Shown here: positions 11,295 through 24,025 of the stretch, piece after piece | How positions within the stretch are numbered: the first letter of the stretch is position 1 | How the letters are laid out: the number at the start of each line of letters is the position of its first letter | From: Haplomitrium mnioides | Taxonomy: Eukaryota > Marchantiophyta > Haplomitriopsida > Calobryales | Direction of reading: 5' to 3' | NCBI GenBank assembly: GCA_049999725.1 | Contig: JBNGIS010002195.1 | Coordinates: forward strand, 1 to 27,182 | Length of the DNA stretch: 27,182 bases | Notes under the pieces: model-generated | Seen by the model: only the letters and a program-made list of their open reading frames with translations | What the model was told of the DNA's origin: nothing | The model's database searches: none | Translations under genes and position numbers: made by a program

Positions 11295-14001
11295 ATGAAG
11301 GAGCCCGCATGGGAAGGCCCCACATCCCTCTACACCATCCTCTTAGGACTCTGCGCCGCGCTTCTCTACGTACAGGCATTTGTATCTTCTAGACGGAAAT
11401 CCGTGGAGAAGGCCGTATCCTTCGCCAACACCCCTCCTGCTTTCATCGACTTTCAGCGCAGGTTTCTCTGCGTCTTCTTCCTCTCTTCCGGTACGCTCTC
11501 CTCTACCTGGAACATTAGAATTGCGGGTACTGAATGCCAGATCTCTCAAGTAGGAATCGCAATTTTCACCTGAATTTTAAGAATGAATCCAAAGAATTTG
11601 TGGCAAGAGCTGTTTGTCAATTCATTGTTACTTGGAAACGCTCTGTGCAGTCTACAATGTAGGTAATGTAACCTGCTTGGGTCGATTACTGGAGTTAAAA
11701 GACTGATATACTCGAAGGTTGTTGTAGGCAGTGACAGAGGGGATGCAAGCTGTTTACGGTGAAGCCTTATATGAGTACTACGGACTTGCGAGGAGGCAGA
11801 TTGCACTGCTGTTGCTCATTGCTTATGCCAGTTCACTGTTCATCGGAACATTTCTAGGAGCATCAGCCGATTACATGTAAGCAGAAGTTGTACGTTTCAG
11901 TTCGAAAATGGTATTTGGTCATGAGATCACATCCTTTCAGAGAAATTTCAAGACTGGTAGCGTTGGTACTTCATTGGTCCCGGAAATAATTTCCATGTAT
12001 GTTTTAAATCTATGTTGTACTCTGGCATGTTTCTAGTGAAAGCCCTTGTCGCTGGACATATGCAGTGAGAACTGTTTCTCTTCGCTTTCCAGTTACAAAC
12101 ACCCTATGTCACTGTAATCAACTAAGTATGAGCCCACAAATTCTCTCTGAGGTTGTCATTTTTTGTTTGCAGAGGTCGTAAACGAGCATGTGTTCTTTAT
12201 GGACTTTTCCAGCTTCTTGGGAGCTTGACCAAACATTCTAGCAACTTTTATGTCCTCTGCCTCGCAAACGTGTTTCATGGGCTTGCAGTCTCGCTTTTTT
12301 CGTGTGCGTTTGAAGCATGGTTGACAGCGGAGCATGAGAGGGTGCATTTCTCTCTGTTCTTAAAAAGAAGAAAATTTGTGTATTTGCAAAACATCAAAAT
12401 AAAAATGGAAAAGTCGCTATCTCTTGTGTGGTAGGCTCCTTGGTCTATTCTGAACTAAAATGTCATGTTTCTGTTTGGTCTTTAAATTTCTACTGGTGGA
12501 TCTACTTTAACTTATAGACCTCACTCCTCTTCCTAATCTGCAATCTATAGCAATTCATTCTACATTTGATAATGGCTACCTTGGTTTGTGATTGGCTACC
12601 TTAGTTTGTAAGTATGGAGTTCTCTCATACTTATAAAGATATATATACATTTGATAATGGACGATGTCGCAAGCTGATGCTTGAGAGTTGACAGACTTTG
12701 ATTAGTTGGATTCTTGGTGGAGTGCTAGGCATCATCATGACTGAGTTTTCCCGTTACTTCCGGAAAGTGGCAGAAACTCAGTACGACGATTGATCAGGAC
12801 CTGCTGTCGGGAACTGACGAAACCAGCAGGAAGTTGTGGCAGCTTGTCACTGCTACACATGATGAGGCTGAATAGTCTGAAACTTTGTGTCTGACACCAC
12901 AGAGTCAAGGCTGCACTCTATGCGTGCACAGTTTTGATATGTGTAGGTTTTTCCTAGACTATTGCAGCTTCCATTTAAGTGTTGTTGTGGTTAGTTTTGC
13001 TCTCCACGACTTCATAACTAATATATTTGATAATGGTTCTTTAAAACTCAGACAAACACTCATGTACTTGTAAACTGGTGTTCAACAAAGAAATGAAACT
13101 GTGGCCCCTTAATGTACTCTCTCTCTCTCACTTTGTCTGCTGGATGTGGGGAAAGCACTAATTATGATTTGTATAGTGATGTGCCCATGAATCTGAGCAT
13201 AGTATTGTACATATCTGTTGGGCATGCTAATAAAACCAGCAGGGAGTTGTGGCAGCTTGTCGCTGGCATGGCTGATTGGTTTGAAGTTTTGTGATTGACA
13301 TGGCAAAGTCAGGCTGCACTCTACATTGAAGTAGTTGTGAGGTATCTAGGTTATTCCGAGACTATGGCAATTTCCTTCTGGTAGCCATCAAGAGTTGTTT
13401 CAATTTATGGCTATATATAAAAAAAACTAATATAAGTCTGTTGTCCATTGATGGCCCTGCAAAGAACATGAGTTTATCTAGGAGCAGTAACAGCTAAGGG
13501 AAGAAGCAAAGCCCTGGCAAGAGTGGGCAGGGACTTTTGACAAGGTGCTTGCCCTGGCTTTCACGGGCAAAGACAAATGTAATCAGTTAATCCCTGAAAG
13601 AAAATTTGAAAATTTTGAAGTTCTGTTGGTTATTGTAGTGAGCCGGGCACGGTACCCAAATCACAATAGTGCCATGATACAAAGAGCAAGGTGAACAGCG
13701 CTTATAGTCCTCAAACACTGAATTTGAAAGAGTATCAGAGCAGGAAGCCAATTTCAGAAGGAAACAAAAGTGAATGAATTGGGAGGTTGAATGACTGGAA
13801 TGCAAGGTTGTGGAAGGAAAATTATCTGCTTGAGAAGTAAAGAATGACTGAAAAAAGAGTCCCCATGTTTGACTATGAAATGTAGCTCCCACCTTTGTAA
13901 ACTTTCCTTTGCTCTCCACCAGATGAGTAGATAAGTCATCATTTCAACTTGCTGTTATGTGTTGAAAATGCCTAGATAGTAGCTAGGTTCTTCCTGCACA
14001 T

Positions 14002-14045
<44 letters not shown>

Positions 14046-17000
14046 GAAGTAACTCTTTTGACAATACTTTTAGCCCTTGTTGGCCTGGGAAGATTACGCA
14101 CTGCAGGCAAGATCTTAAACCACTGCCTTGCTTGTGACAACAGGACCCACAGACTAGAGGTAGAATTTGGAGTCCTTTTTATCCACTAGTCTACATGTCC
14201 ATGTTACAATTCTTTGCAGCATCGACATGAGAAAAAAATTGACTTTAAAACTCTGCATAGTTTAACCTGGGCAGATTTGCAGCATTGGCTCTCCTAATAT
14301 GTAAATCAAGGCATACACATGCCGCATTATGTTGGCATCCTTCCCTGGTCCCAGAACAAGTTCCCTTCATTGCTCCTCTGAGTGTACTCGGGTTACTGCA
14401 CCACATGGTTTTTCACAAGGCTATTGCAGAAGTACAACAATAGTATAAACTTTAATGCAAATAAAACAGCAGTTTTCTTTGTCTGGATTTTAAGTTGTGT
14501 CCGCTTAATTTTCTTCTTGTTGTAACAGATCTTTGAGTTGGTTGTTACTATTGTTGGACTAATAACTTTACCTCATGCAGCTGGGTTTCAGGCAGGAATG
14601 GCTGAGCAGGACTTTCTGGGTGATGATTTTTGGCAGTGGGGTGTCAGCAATTGGAACTGGTGCTTTGGCCAGTTGGCTGTTAGACAGGCATGGTTTTGGA
14701 ATTGTAGCACCTTCAACTGTAGCAGCAGTAACAGCTACAGGATGTATGTTCTTGGTTTTGAATATCTGGGGGGAAAATGTGGGTTCTTATGAGACTAGCT
14801 TCTCAAAATCACTATCCAATGCATTTCAAACCCTGAAAGGTAATCTAGCATCAATGAACTTTTCTCTCTTTTTATATAGTACATAATCCTAGAATTGTTT
14901 CTCCCTTGCAGAAGAATTAGGAGTTGATAAATCCCGTTGAATGCTATAGATCATTCATTGTCACTGCTACACATGATGAGGCTGAATAGTCTGAAATTTT
15001 GTGTCTGAGACCACATTGTGAAGGTTGCACTCTATGTGTTGCACAGTTGTGATATGTGTAGGTTTTTTCCTAGACTATTGCAGCTTCCACTTATTTGTTT
15101 TTGTGGTTAGTTTTACTCTCCACAACTTCATAACTATATAGATCATTGATGGAGGAAGATATTGGCAAAGTAACAGAGCCAATGGTTGAAAGTAAACTTC
15201 ATTTTTTTGTCTAGCAAAAACATACTCTTTGAATATAGATTACACTGTTGCCCAAGGTGTGGGAAAGCGAAACTGTGTCCTCTAATCTCATGAACTATCC
15301 CGTTAACTAAACTAAGCTAACTAATTCCCAAGCTCTTACTATTTCAGTAGGTGAGAAAAGGTTTAACACTAAACTTGACAGGCACTGCCACAGGGTATTA
15401 AAAGATGGGCCACAATGGGCACCACCACACCATGACCGTTGCCCACTGTCAAGGTTTGACACACCAGAGAATGCACTCTGGTGCACTCTCTGAAGTGCAC
15501 TTGTTAAATCACTGGGTTTTCTGTAATGATTGTCTTGTTAAAGTGAACAGTTTCATCTGGAGCTAAAGACCAGTAAGAAAAAGGTGGTATCTGTGGGAGG
15601 GTCAACTAATTTTTTTCTTCCCTGCATTTACTTGCACCTAATTTACCGTATTGGGGGACGAACCATTCTGTGACAAAAATACAGTTTGCAATCCTTTGTG
15701 TCTCATATGAGGCGGGAACAGCTGAAGCAGCAGGAATTATAATCATTCTAATCTCCATGCACTGATGCTGGGCATGGCATGTGTAGATTACTAGTACGAC
15801 ATCCTGCCACTCCGAAGTAGATGACTTGTATTTGGAAAGGATTTGTCTCCAACTCAGTCCCTGACAAAATTTTTCTCAGTGATTTTTCAGTAGCAGACAA
15901 ATTGCAAATGCAATCAACTGCCGTGGCCACGTATAGGAAGCGTCAACCATAGCAATCTAGCATTTTCATGCTTCATGATTTGGAATTTGACATCTATGCC
16001 CCAAAGCTAACTACATCAAACACCAGAATGAGTAAAAATGATCTGTGCAAGTTTAGTTGACAGTATCCTTAACTCCTGGGACCAGAATTATTGCACTGGT
16101 GAATCTGGATTTTAATTGGCACTCCTGTCAAGAATTGGTATGTTGACAAAATCTTTTTCTGCAATGCAGACAAGAAAGCATTACTTCTTGGATGGACTCA
16201 GGCTTGCTTTGATCTAAGCGTATCTATTTTCTGGTTCCTTTGGACACCAACTCTTGTGGTCAGTTTCTTTGTTTCTCAAGTTGAATATTTGTATATTTTG
16301 GGTACTTCATAAAATCAAACAGAAAATTGTAAGATTGTGACTGGTAAAACGTCCACTTTGATGAAGAGTTATTCTTCTAGTGAGTGAAACTGTCATTTAG
16401 GTTTCTTGCCTATACCAGTGACAATGTTCTAAAAGGTTTTTGTTTTAAGAAAAACAGGGCTTGGCTGTTGGTCAAAGTTGTTTTGGTTGCAAATTTGAAT
16501 CAATATCATCTTATCTTTGCTGCTGGATGTCTTAATTATTCAGGCTGATGGTCGAGAGGTGCACAGTGGGAGAATTTATGCATATTTGATGGCGTCTCTC
16601 ATGCTTGGAAGTGTGATCTCTGCATTACTTCTTTGTGGCCCACTTTTTGCTCGCCCAGAGAGCTTTCTCCCATTCATATATGTAGTAGCCAGTTTATCAC
16701 TGATTGTCCCTGCTTATGACTATCAGGTTAGTATATTTCATTTGTGTGATGAGCATACTTGATAGATGATACATAATATGCATCCTCTTTGTTCTCGATA
16801 GCCTCTCCTCCAGATAGATTGTAATCTCAAAGCACTGGTGTGAATGGTTTTCCTCAATCTCAGTAATTCAAAACTGACTAATGGATTCTGGAGAGTATGT
16901 ATTGTATCATAGGTAGGGTAGTAGCACTCACACATTTGGTGCCACAATCCACTTTTGGGGATATGGATGCTGTGATTTGACATTTGCTATGTCTGTTTGC

Positions 17001-17759
17001 AGGATATTGGTGTTTTGGTGGCATCCTTCTGTGTGTTTCATGTCTGCATCGGTATCACTCTGCCATCTTTGGCTTCCCTCAGAAGCATGTAATTTGCTTA
17101 CTTGAACAGTTGGTCTATCATAATGAACGTATTTGTAGCTGCCATGTTCAGGGTGCTGTTTAACGTCCTAGATAGGACAGTAATGTTGGTAAAGAGAGGA
17201 ATGGGGTGTGCAATGGAGAATGTATTTGGATGGATAAATGGGTATAATGGGAGGTGGAATGCATGTTAACAATGAAAGAGAATGAAGGGAAATGGATTGT
17301 AGCATTGGGAGTGGGATGTGCAACGCATGATACTGAATTGGAGCTTTATCACTAATAGTTCTGGACTCATGAATGCAGATACATCCAAAATGATCGTCGT
17401 GCAGGGGTTTTAAGTCTCTACCATGTGCCTGTTAATATGGCTATTCTATTCGTTATGATCAAGGTAAATTTAGGAGAGTTCAAGTTTTGGACTTAGGTGA
17501 TGGTGTATATGCTTGAGCAGCAAGTCAGTGTAACTGTATTAGTAGTGAGGATAATTTGCTTTGAATGTTCGCTTATGAGGGGATTGAATTCTTTTCTTCA
17601 TAGGGCGGTCTCCTCAAGCAGCTGGATAATAGCTTCATTTTCTACATATGTGCAGCGTCTCTCATATCTGGAGCTGTGTCTTTGCATGTTTTGAGCAAGT
17701 GCCATCGAGTTGTCCCCAGTACGGAACTCAAACCTCTTTGCATTTTGTTGTTTGCGTGA
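11295..17759 (+). CDS. Molybdate-anion transporter, MFSD5/MOT2 type, 9 exons
   Basis: The product is a 455-residue major facilitator superfamily membrane protein. The family includes human MFSD5 and Chlamydomonas MOT2, the latter shown to import molybdate. Exons: 11295-11490, 11732-11876, 12173-12341, 14581-14839, 16170-16258, 16544-16726, 17003-17088, 17379-17463, 17604-17759. Phases agree throughout and the frame ends at TGA 17757-17759. Visible family marks: first membrane segment at about residues 11-31; FQRRF (53-57); SVTEG (65-69); MFS motif A, GASADYIGRKRA (108-119); AFEAWLTAEHER (159-170); LLGWTQACFDLS and FLWTPTLVADGRE in exons 5-6; LPSLASLRS in exon 7; RRAGVLSLYHVPVN in exon 8. Hydrophobic stretches fit the usual 12 membrane segments and the length is near the family's 450-460. 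Exon 3 ends at a GTGCAT donor. Introns 3 (2,239 bases) and 4 (1,330 bases) hold repeats. The frame is also open upstream to an ATG at 11028, but family N-termini start just before the first membrane segment. Confidence 0.94.
12571..12609 (+). repeat. Short tandem duplication in MOT2-like intron 3
   Basis: GGCTACCTT(G/A)GTTTGT occurs twice in succession with a four-base spacer, next to one of the three ATTTGATAATGG 12-mers. Confidence 0.6.
12661..13024 (+). mobile_element. Copy A of a short non-LTR-type retroelement, MOT2-like intron 3
   Basis: A segment of 364 bases is flanked by a perfect 12-base direct repeat, ATTTGATAATGG, at 12649-12660 and 13025-13036. Its last 170 bases or so match copy C at roughly nine bases in ten by eye, and both end in CATAACTA. 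The 5' half, absent from C, holds two clear inverted repeats: 12740-12748 with 12774-12782 (ACTGAGTTT / AAACTCAGT), and 12800-12806 with 12824-12830 (CCTGCTG / CAGCAGG). There is no poly(A) tail and no protein-coding frame. The same 12-mer also occurs at 12564-12575, so the locus may have had more than one event. Confidence 0.65.
13233..13385 (+). mobile_element. Diverged copy B of the same repeat, MOT2-like intron 3
   Basis: Matches copy A from ACCAGCAGG(G/A)AGTTGTGGCAGCTTGTC onward in short blocks, through GGCTGCACTCTA and a changed AGACTATGGCA, after which similarity fades. The 3' border is uncertain. It lies 0.2 kb downstream of copy A, in the same orientation. Confidence 0.55.
14003..14044. 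repeat. (CA)21 microsatellite in MOT2-like intron 3
   Basis: An uninterrupted run of 21 CA units, about 0.5 kb upstream of the exon 4 acceptor. Confidence 0.97.
14956..15136 (+). mobile_element. Copy C, 5'-shortened, in MOT2-like intron 4
   Basis: This 181-base segment is flanked by a perfect 11-base direct repeat, TATAGATCATT, at 14945-14955 and 15137-15147. It starts in the middle of copy A and runs to the same 3' end, CTTCATAACTA. Same orientation as the host gene. Different flanking repeats for A and C mean two independent insertions, not a local duplication. Confidence 0.7.
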
Positions 17760-20700
17760 AGTGCTCACTGTTACTTTGTGTACTGAGGGGAATAATAATT
17801 GTCAATACAGGTTCAGAAGAACTGTTTCTAGCATTCAATCGAAGGCAGTAAAACTATTGGTCAGTATGACAAGCAACAAGGTACTGCTCATAATACACAT
17901 GAAGACCTTTTGAGCAGTGCCCCTTATCCTGTGGGGTTGTTTTACTTTGCAAGATTTATGCAGAACCAATGAATTGGTTTACAATGTGGTGGTTTGATGC
18001 TTGTGGCTGGCCCTCAAAACTCTGCTAGACTACTTCTCTTGTCACAGCTTTCAATGCTCGTCGTGAAGACCTAAAAACATCATCAAATATATCTCATGTA
18101 CAAGGGTCCTGATATTCTTGTTGAGTCTATATGTTTTAAGAAATGCTGCTGCATCTGAAGGAGGATGACAATATGTGCTGTATTGTCTTGCAGATTATCA
18201 ATGAGACTGCTCAATGGCATAATCAACTACTGCTAACAGTGTCCAAATATGTGTGCATGGGGAACGTTTGTTGGCCACAGGGGGGGAGGATCCCGGTCTT
18301 TATAAGTATTTCAGGAGTGGAAATATCAGGATTTTGATGGGTCAACAAATTTTGGGGTCAGGGGTATTCGAAAGTAATGTAGAGGGGAGTAAGAATCTTA
18401 TGAATGTGAACCGGGATAGTAATTTACAATTTGTAGGCATGGCATGAACTAAAAGAACTTAAGGAGTAGCAAACTACATCTGCAGGTTTAACTTGTACAA
18501 TCACGGCAGAGTGTCATCTTACTCTGACACCTTAGTGAGTTTATTATAAGACTATGAATGGCCTCGAGTATTTTCTCCGTTTGGGAAGAAGAATTTCAAC
18601 AACCTTGGGGAGCTTGCTTTGAGAAATACCCGACAACTTCATGCCTGAGATAATAGCCCGGGATCACCCAAAGAGTCCACCAGTTCGTCTCTTGTAATAT
18701 ATTATAACCACCGACATTTAAAAACTGCCACCTGCTATGCGTTCCCCACCTCTGGCTTTCAAACTGTTATTCTTCAATGTAGACTGCCAACGTCCTTACA
18801 TTTCACTCACGCAGTAACTGTTGGGTGAGTGTGCAACTCAAAGTGGCTGGTTTGACCAATGCCTTTTACTCTTGGCAGTGGACAAGAACAACTATTGCAG
18901 AGATATTCCAGGCATGTTGGGTCCTCGAGAAAACGAGGTACAGATGTGTGTTAGTAAGCAATGAAATGTACATCTGGTGTATACTAAATATTCAACATTT
19001 CAGAAGTAGTTAATACTATATTTTTCGTTGAAGTGCCCTGTACATCGATTTTGAAATACATGTATACATTTGTAGTGAAGGAAACCTTTTTTCTATTGAG
19101 AATGGTTTTGTTGCCCACACTGGAGCGGCATTCACAACTTTGGCTAACGCTCCCATTTCTTTGTCCTTACACAAAACTTTGGCTAAGAATTTGTGACCTC
19201 TGATTCCTATTTCTTAGTTCGTCAGTGTTTGAATGGATCACAATTTTGATCTGCAATAGATTCCTAATTTGACTAATGATGATTTTGCTTTTGGAAACTT
19301 TGAATATGGCAATTGAAGTTGTCCAAATAGAATACCACGAAAGAAAGTAAAATAAGGTGAATGATGTATTTTTGTAAGATTCTATACATCTAATTTGTCT
19401 TGCCTGCCATAATGATATATTTGTGAGAATTTTCAGTATAGCCCCTCTGTTCTACGTATTTCACATGGTAGCCTTGGTTTACAAAAACTCATAGCCCAGC
19501 CCCCATTTGCTTTTGCTATCTTGATGGGGCTGCAAAACCTCCTTGGCATTCTTTGCTGTGTTCAATCGGAGCCAGCTCGTTATTGACTCTTGCAAATGCC
19601 TTTCCTGAAACTAGCATCAGTCTCTCTGTCTCAAAGCCGATCTCTCCAAAACTTGGCAGGCTGTGTCCCCAATAATCGCAGTATACTATTTTGAGGTAGA
19701 TTGACAATTCGATTAAAGTGAGATCGTTTCTGCTTTCACGGAGCATGGGAGCAACCAACAGTCCTACTTGTCAACCTGATAGCCAAGTATCATTTCTATA
19801 GCAGATCTGCAAGAAGCTTTTCCATCTAATTTTGTGTGTCATGATACCACTTCGCTAGTAGAGCAGCGACTTCCAGCAGACATGAAGCTCGAAGCTGCAG
19901 AAGACTTCAAAAGACCATCCAGGGCATTCTCCCATTGTTATCACATTCACACCAACTTTCAAGAGTCTGAAATGGGATGGGCCATTGAGCAACACATGGT
20001 TGAAGGAGATATTGTTGCTGTTCACTATCTCCCAATAAGTCGATAACATTTGTTTGTTCAAGTAGTAGCTTTATGTTTATCTTGTAAATTAAACCTATTG
20101 CCATCAATTTTAGCAAGCAACTTTATCAATAAGCACTAAAGCTTACTAATTAAAACTTTGAACATTTTACTAATAGCATAAAATTTTGCAATAAAAACAT
20201 TTAATCATCCTATTGTTTAGGATGACTTCAATGAGCATCATGGAACACTATTTGTTCCGTATTATGAAACAATAAGGAAATGAAAAGGTAAAAAATAAAA
20301 AGTAGTTGTGGAGAAGAAGCATTGTAAAGAGTTGATGAAGTTCTCTTTGTAGACCAGCATTTTCAAAGTATCCCTTCCGAGAACATTTCCATTTCCATGC
20401 AAGAAAGTATACATTTTGTAAACAATTCATCGTATTCAGTCCTCTAAGCGCTTTGCATTTCTATAGAAGTTGATTTGATATATATTTGAACCATCTTTGC
20501 TAATAGTATGCTTATAAAAAACATAGTTGGAGATAATCATCACAACAACTTCAAAGCCTGCAACAAAAAATAGTTAATGAATCGTAAAAGTGAGCCTTTT
20601 CAATGTAAATTTGCACCACATTAAAAAAATATTAGGAAAAAATAATTAATTATATAGTATATTTCCAAATTCCACACTTTAAGCCGATATTTTTTCTCTG

Positions 20701-23550
20701 TAAGCTGAAATTAAGTGGGCTCATAAAGTTTTTAATAGGACACAGTTTCATGTGGACATGCCTCTTGAGGTAAAGTTGTCACAAGTCCTCAATTAGAACA
20801 ATAACGTATGATATTACAGGAGTATTAAAATTCCAATGTATCTAATTCACAAATAGTACACTATGAAATATACAAGAGCTATCCAATTTTTGAGAATTTT
20901 TTTGTTTATGTTGACTAGATAACCCACATTCAAAAAAAATCTCAAACTTTTTTTTCAAATTTCTTTACTAAAACCTCCATTCATTGATGTGTAGGATGTG
21001 TTCGAAAAGCCATTTTAGCATGAAAAACTTGAAACCTTCCATAAAATAATTTGTTAATATTGGATAACTTACAATTTTGGCATCTTAATTGTCAAGCAAG
21101 GTTAGAGATGCATTAGGCCGATATTATTTGGATGAAATTTCAAAAGTCATAAAATATATACAAGACATGGAACAAATTTTGTCCAAGGAGAATATCATAT
21201 AAGAAATTTCAAAATTTGGAGAAAATTGTATCAAATTCATAAAATAAAACCACATCAAACAAAAAAATACAAAGTAAAGCAAAAAAAAAATTTCAAATCT
21301 TTTGTATAGAGGTGTATAATATACAATAAATCTATGCGGCAATGCAAAGTCGGCTTTGGTCCTCGCAACATTGCCTCATCTGTTGCCAGAAGACAACGAT
21401 ACAACACCATTGCATGTCATTACGTAGTCTCTCTATGAAACTCTGAAGAGCCTTAACTCCAGCACCAAATGTCCTCTAAGCCATAGAATACCATATTTCT
21501 AAACCCCGCAAAAAAATTCATTTCCCGCCATTTATTTGCAACAAACAAATTCCTCTTGATAAAAAAGGCATGAACAACTTGGTGTCCACTTGTTCCCAAC
21601 TAATTTGTTTCATAAATTTTGTCATCGTGAGTATCTCATGTCATCTATTGGCATCAACATGCATTCGCTTTCTACAACACATTGTAAATTTTCTTGTTAG
21701 TAACTTGTGGAATGTGTACATGAAAAACAATCCATGACTTTCTACTTTGGCTATTTCTATCTGTTATGCATCATCATACTTGTAATCATGATTGTTGTTG
21801 GACAATCAAATGTGTGAGGTTTGATTTCAATGCTACATAGTGCTCCTCAATTTACACTGGAAAATTGCGTGCAAAAAAATTCGTTGTGCGATGTAGATCA
21901 ATAGTAATGCCAAAACTGGATGCAGGTTTCTTCATTCAAAGCACCAATGATAACCATTTACATCATAGTCATCTACTTAGTTAGTTCCCAATTCAAGTAA
22001 TGCATGAGATCTTTCTGATTCAAAAACATACAACCAAGTCAAGGAAATGAGATTGAAATTAAAAACATTCATAATCTACACATGGTTCTTCATTTTTCTC
22101 ATATGGTCTTCATTCAAAATTCATAACCTAACATGGTTAAAATTGTAGATGGAACTGAAATGAAAAATCCCAACACTCTATTCACATATAAGAGTCTAAC
22201 TTGGAATATGAGAGTGAGAAATGCCTTTAACTCAAACTTTGTAACTCATCACATTTTTTCCTCAAACATCTTAGGTAGTTTGTGACTATCTAAGACATTG
22301 AAGGTTGATTGAAGGGTCTTGATCATAGGTGCATGGTTTAGGCAACATATTGTAAGAGGTTAGGAAATTGTTCAGGATGGAGAGAGCTTGTTGCTTTGCA
22401 ATGCATTTCCTTGTACAACTTTGGGTCTAAGTATGAAAGGGTGGTTGTGACCACACCTTTAAGCTAAACTAGGGTTGAATCTAGTTGTGACAAATGCTTG
22501 GATAACATGAAGTACTACGTTAAGAACCTACGCTACACTTTCTTGGGATATAGAGCACACGATCTAAATGCACGGAATGGAGAGGCTGGAATGTGTAGGC
22601 ATGTGACAAGGGAGAACCTTCCTCCTCTAAACCAACTATGAGTACATAGTTTGTATATATAGAAGTACAACAACCCTAAAAATGGGTGACTAGGTTGAAA
22701 ACCAATGAAGGGCTGGATTCAAACAAAGGTACATCTACTATGAATTGTGTGGATGAAAAAAAAATCCAACTCATGCAATCTTGATCTTATATTTTATGTA
22801 TGGATGTATGTGTGATTCAATTACATTATTGGCTAACAGATGAAACTTCTCAATTTAAAGTATGAATCCAAGTAAATTTCTACCATGACTTCAGCTCTTG
22901 TAGCAATGTTGAATGTACATTCATAGATTCTTTCTCAAGAAAAATACAAATGCAAGAAAAGAAGACCAAACTGTATGTGATCTTTTAATATTTGTTGAGA
23001 TTTGTTTCATTCCTCTCTATGGTGCTCTATTCTATTCCTCATGTTGGCTTCATACTTTTTAAGATTTTATACAATCTAGTGGTTTTTAATGGTTCAAGAG
23101 GAGTTTTTTATTTCACAAAATGTGATTTTTTATTTCAACTTCTTGCATCTTCCCTACATATTTCTAAAGAATAATTGAAGGCTTTGCAATGTTGTACGAG
23201 AAAAGATATCGCTAAAAAATCATGTTAAATACATAGTTTATATTTGCAAAGCAATTACATTAAATATATAGTTCATATTACTAGCTTTTTATATGTTAGT
23301 AATATAGAGAGATGTTATAAGAACTTGGTGTGTACTTAGATCCATAGTGATAGAAGGTAAGAACGATTTTCCATATGAGAGTTGAAGACGCTGACATTTA
23401 GAGAAAGAATTGTGTTTATAGATGGAGACCCAAAATTGTGATTTGCAACAAAAAAAGTCTCCTCTAGCTAAAGTCATGATATGAAAAATCATATTTAGAG
23501 TGTGATTTGACATTAGCACCCAAATTTCCATTATCAAAATGAGCAAAAAA
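17760..23550. other. Gene-free region downstream of the MOT2-like gene
   Basis: The first few hundred bases after the stop at 17759 should be 3' untranslated sequence. Beyond that the sequence grows steadily more AT-rich. A 70-codon frame ending at 20046 and an 80-codon minus frame at 19516-19758 have mixed amino-acid composition, but I recognise neither. No reverse transcriptase, integrase or transposase motifs are visible. Confidence 0.5.
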
Positions 23551-24025
23551 AGAAAGTTGCGGGATGAGTGTGTGATGCTGTAATCCCCTAACTAATATAA
23601 ATGCAGCTAGAGATCACAAACAATAGTGATGTTCATTTTGCTAAGAATAAACCTAAATAATAGTTCTTATGTACTTATATACAAATTGATAGAAACATTT
23701 TAACGTCTCTATTATAACGAACATACAATATCTACAAACGGTTCAATGAAGAGTGTCGATTGGCTGCAACAACTATAGACGTGATGAGTGTTCTACATGC
23801 ATTTTTTTCGCTAACACTCATCCTGATACATGTCAAGTGGTATGCATTGTAGTTTGTTAATAGCCTTCTAATTGAACTAGTTTAGCCCTATTAGCAAGTC
23901 TCAATAGTGTAACAGTCACTAACTTTAGTAAGCAACAACTAAAAATAGAAGTATGATATAGAGTCGACTATGTCTAGAAAGTTATTACTAAGATAGAGTA
24001 TCAAAAAGTGATTGCTATTATAGAG

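Noticed and set aside
12800-12830. Hammerhead-ribozyme-like core: GTC, CTGACGA and GAAAC between a nearly paired stem III in the repeat head
   Set aside because: CTGACGA and GAAA overlap, leaving no room for stem II, and only five bases separate GTC from CTGACGA, so stem I cannot form.
13587-13919. 110-codon minus-strand frame inside transporter intron 3
   Set aside because: Antisense to the host intron, no family resemblance, and phenylalanine/serine-rich composition typical of chance frames in AT-rich DNA.
19834-20046. 70-codon plus-strand frame as a small gene or retroelement fragment
   Set aside because: Composition is plausible, but no motif is recognisable and no upstream or downstream exon could be joined to it.
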